Assembly (NCBI GenBank): GCA_019923695.1
Contig: JAHXGO010000002.1
Span: 1 to 37,741 of the forward strand
From: Candidatus Liptonbacteria bacterium
Lineage (GTDB): Bacteria; Patescibacteriota; Minisyncoccia; UBA6257; Colwellbacteraceae
Direction of reading: 5' to 3'
DNA length: 37,741 nucleotides
A program made the position numbers and the translations under genes. A model generated the notes under the pieces. The model was not told the origin of the DNA and ran no database searches. It was given only the letters and a program-made list of their open reading frames with translations. Shown here in pieces: positions 37,288 to 37,741 of the stretch (its first letter is position 1; the number at the start of each line of letters is the position of its first letter).

Positions 37288-37741
37288 AAACCAGGCGTTC
37301 CGATTTTTTGGGAATCAATCAGTAGAAAATATATATTGCCGTTCATTATATTTTGTTCTAATAAATCCTCGCCACTTGACCTGTATAAATGCGCTTCACA
37401 ATTGACCAAAACGAATTTCATTTTTATACGATTTTAATTTTATATCAAATTTGACTTGCTCAACAAAAAAATTGCGATAATAAAATAATATTTTACATAA
37501 TATTCATATTGAAAACTTAAATAATCACTCTAATACGACAAACCAAAAAATCTTGATTATCCTCAAGTCTAACTTTATCGAAAACCAACCTCGATAATTA
37601 CTCCAAAACCAATATATTGACTTACGAAGTCGATATATTGATTATAGCGAGATAACACACAAATTATTGACTTCGTAAGTTAATAGATTATTAAATTTCA
37701 ATAAATATAGCCTTGATAGACAACAAGCTTCGATATAATCT
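37288..37741. other. non-coding AT-rich end of the window
   Basis: No gene is supported. The 65-residue minus-strand ORF of the track runs into tRNA-Val. Imperfect palindromes near 37600-37735 (TATTGACTTACGAAGTC and its complement GACTTCGTAAGT) belong to the recurrent AT-rich palindrome family. Confidence 0.5.

Noticed and set aside
37224-37421. 65-residue minus-strand ORF, with a faint GIY-YIG-like pattern (LYRSSGEDL)
   Set aside because: It runs through most of tRNA-Val and lacks the GIY and YIG residues. At best a decayed fragment; not enough to annotate.

Overview
This is a low-GC, gene-dense bacterial chromosome segment using the standard code (TGA, TAG and TAA all end recognisable genes). 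The content fits a Candidate Phyla Radiation (Patescibacteria) genome, probably Parcubacteria-like. The L3-to-SecY ribosomal block has no room for rpmD (L30) or rpmC (L29). L15 and L3 are strongly shortened, the division cluster is minimal, and several typical CPR orphan families occur (CofE-like ligase, CcdA-like protein with a tethered thioredoxin, PolB-type exonuclease). The class-level placement is inference from gene content; no 16S rRNA is present.

Layout. 1-2.6 kb: recG on the plus strand, carrying an inserted PDDEXK_3 (GxxExxY-type) domain. 2.6-4.7 kb: an accessory patch with a dead integrase fragment, a metallopeptidase-like gene lacking a clear start, a GC-rich inverted-repeat block, an unlisted 47-codon Cys-rich peptide gene of alien base composition, and the first copy of a ~180-nt structured repeat. 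4.7-5.4 kb: rplU, a small membrane protein and tRNA-Glu(CTC). 5.5-10.6 kb (minus strand): mraZ-rsmH-ftsL-ftsI, then murF. 11.1-13.6 kb: a CcdA-like / unknown / thioredoxin-like / exonuclease operon. 13.9-15.3 kb: adk-map behind an apparently leaderless promoter. 15.4-30.3 kb: the long minus-strand translation block rpsL-rpsG-fusA-tuf-rpsJ-rplC-D-W-B-rpsS-rplV-rpsC-rplP-rpsQ-rplN-X-E-rpsN-H-rplF-R-rpsE-rplO-secY. 30.3-31.9 kb: a site-2 protease and a CofE-like ligase. 31.9-33 kb: a largely non-coding stretch with the second copy of the structured repeat and a 12-codon lysine-rich ORF with its own terminator. 33-35.9 kb: murB, a small membrane ORF, rnc, nusB and rpmF. 36-37.1 kb (plus strand): rplJ-rplL behind a promoter, an L10 leader and an attenuator-like terminator. 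37.2 kb: tRNA-Val(CAC), then AT-rich palindromic DNA.

The window serves mainly translation (ribosomal proteins, two elongation factors, tRNAs, Met aminopeptidase), protein export (SecY), and cell wall and division (MraZ, RsmH, FtsL, FtsI, MurF, MurB).

Four observations stand out. (1) A probably catalytically dead nuclease domain sits between helicase motifs II and III of RecG. (2) A Cys-rich peptide gene looks like a RiPP precursor or metal-binding peptide without its maturase. (3) A degenerate 18-bp repeat has expanded in frame, in both orientations and at least three translation phases, inside essential genes (murF, rpsC, rplD, rplW, rnc, fusA). (4) A two-copy, long-hairpin element keeps its arms while its terminal loop varies, which suggests a structured RNA or a miniature mobile element. 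All assignments are from reading the sequence; no database search was run.
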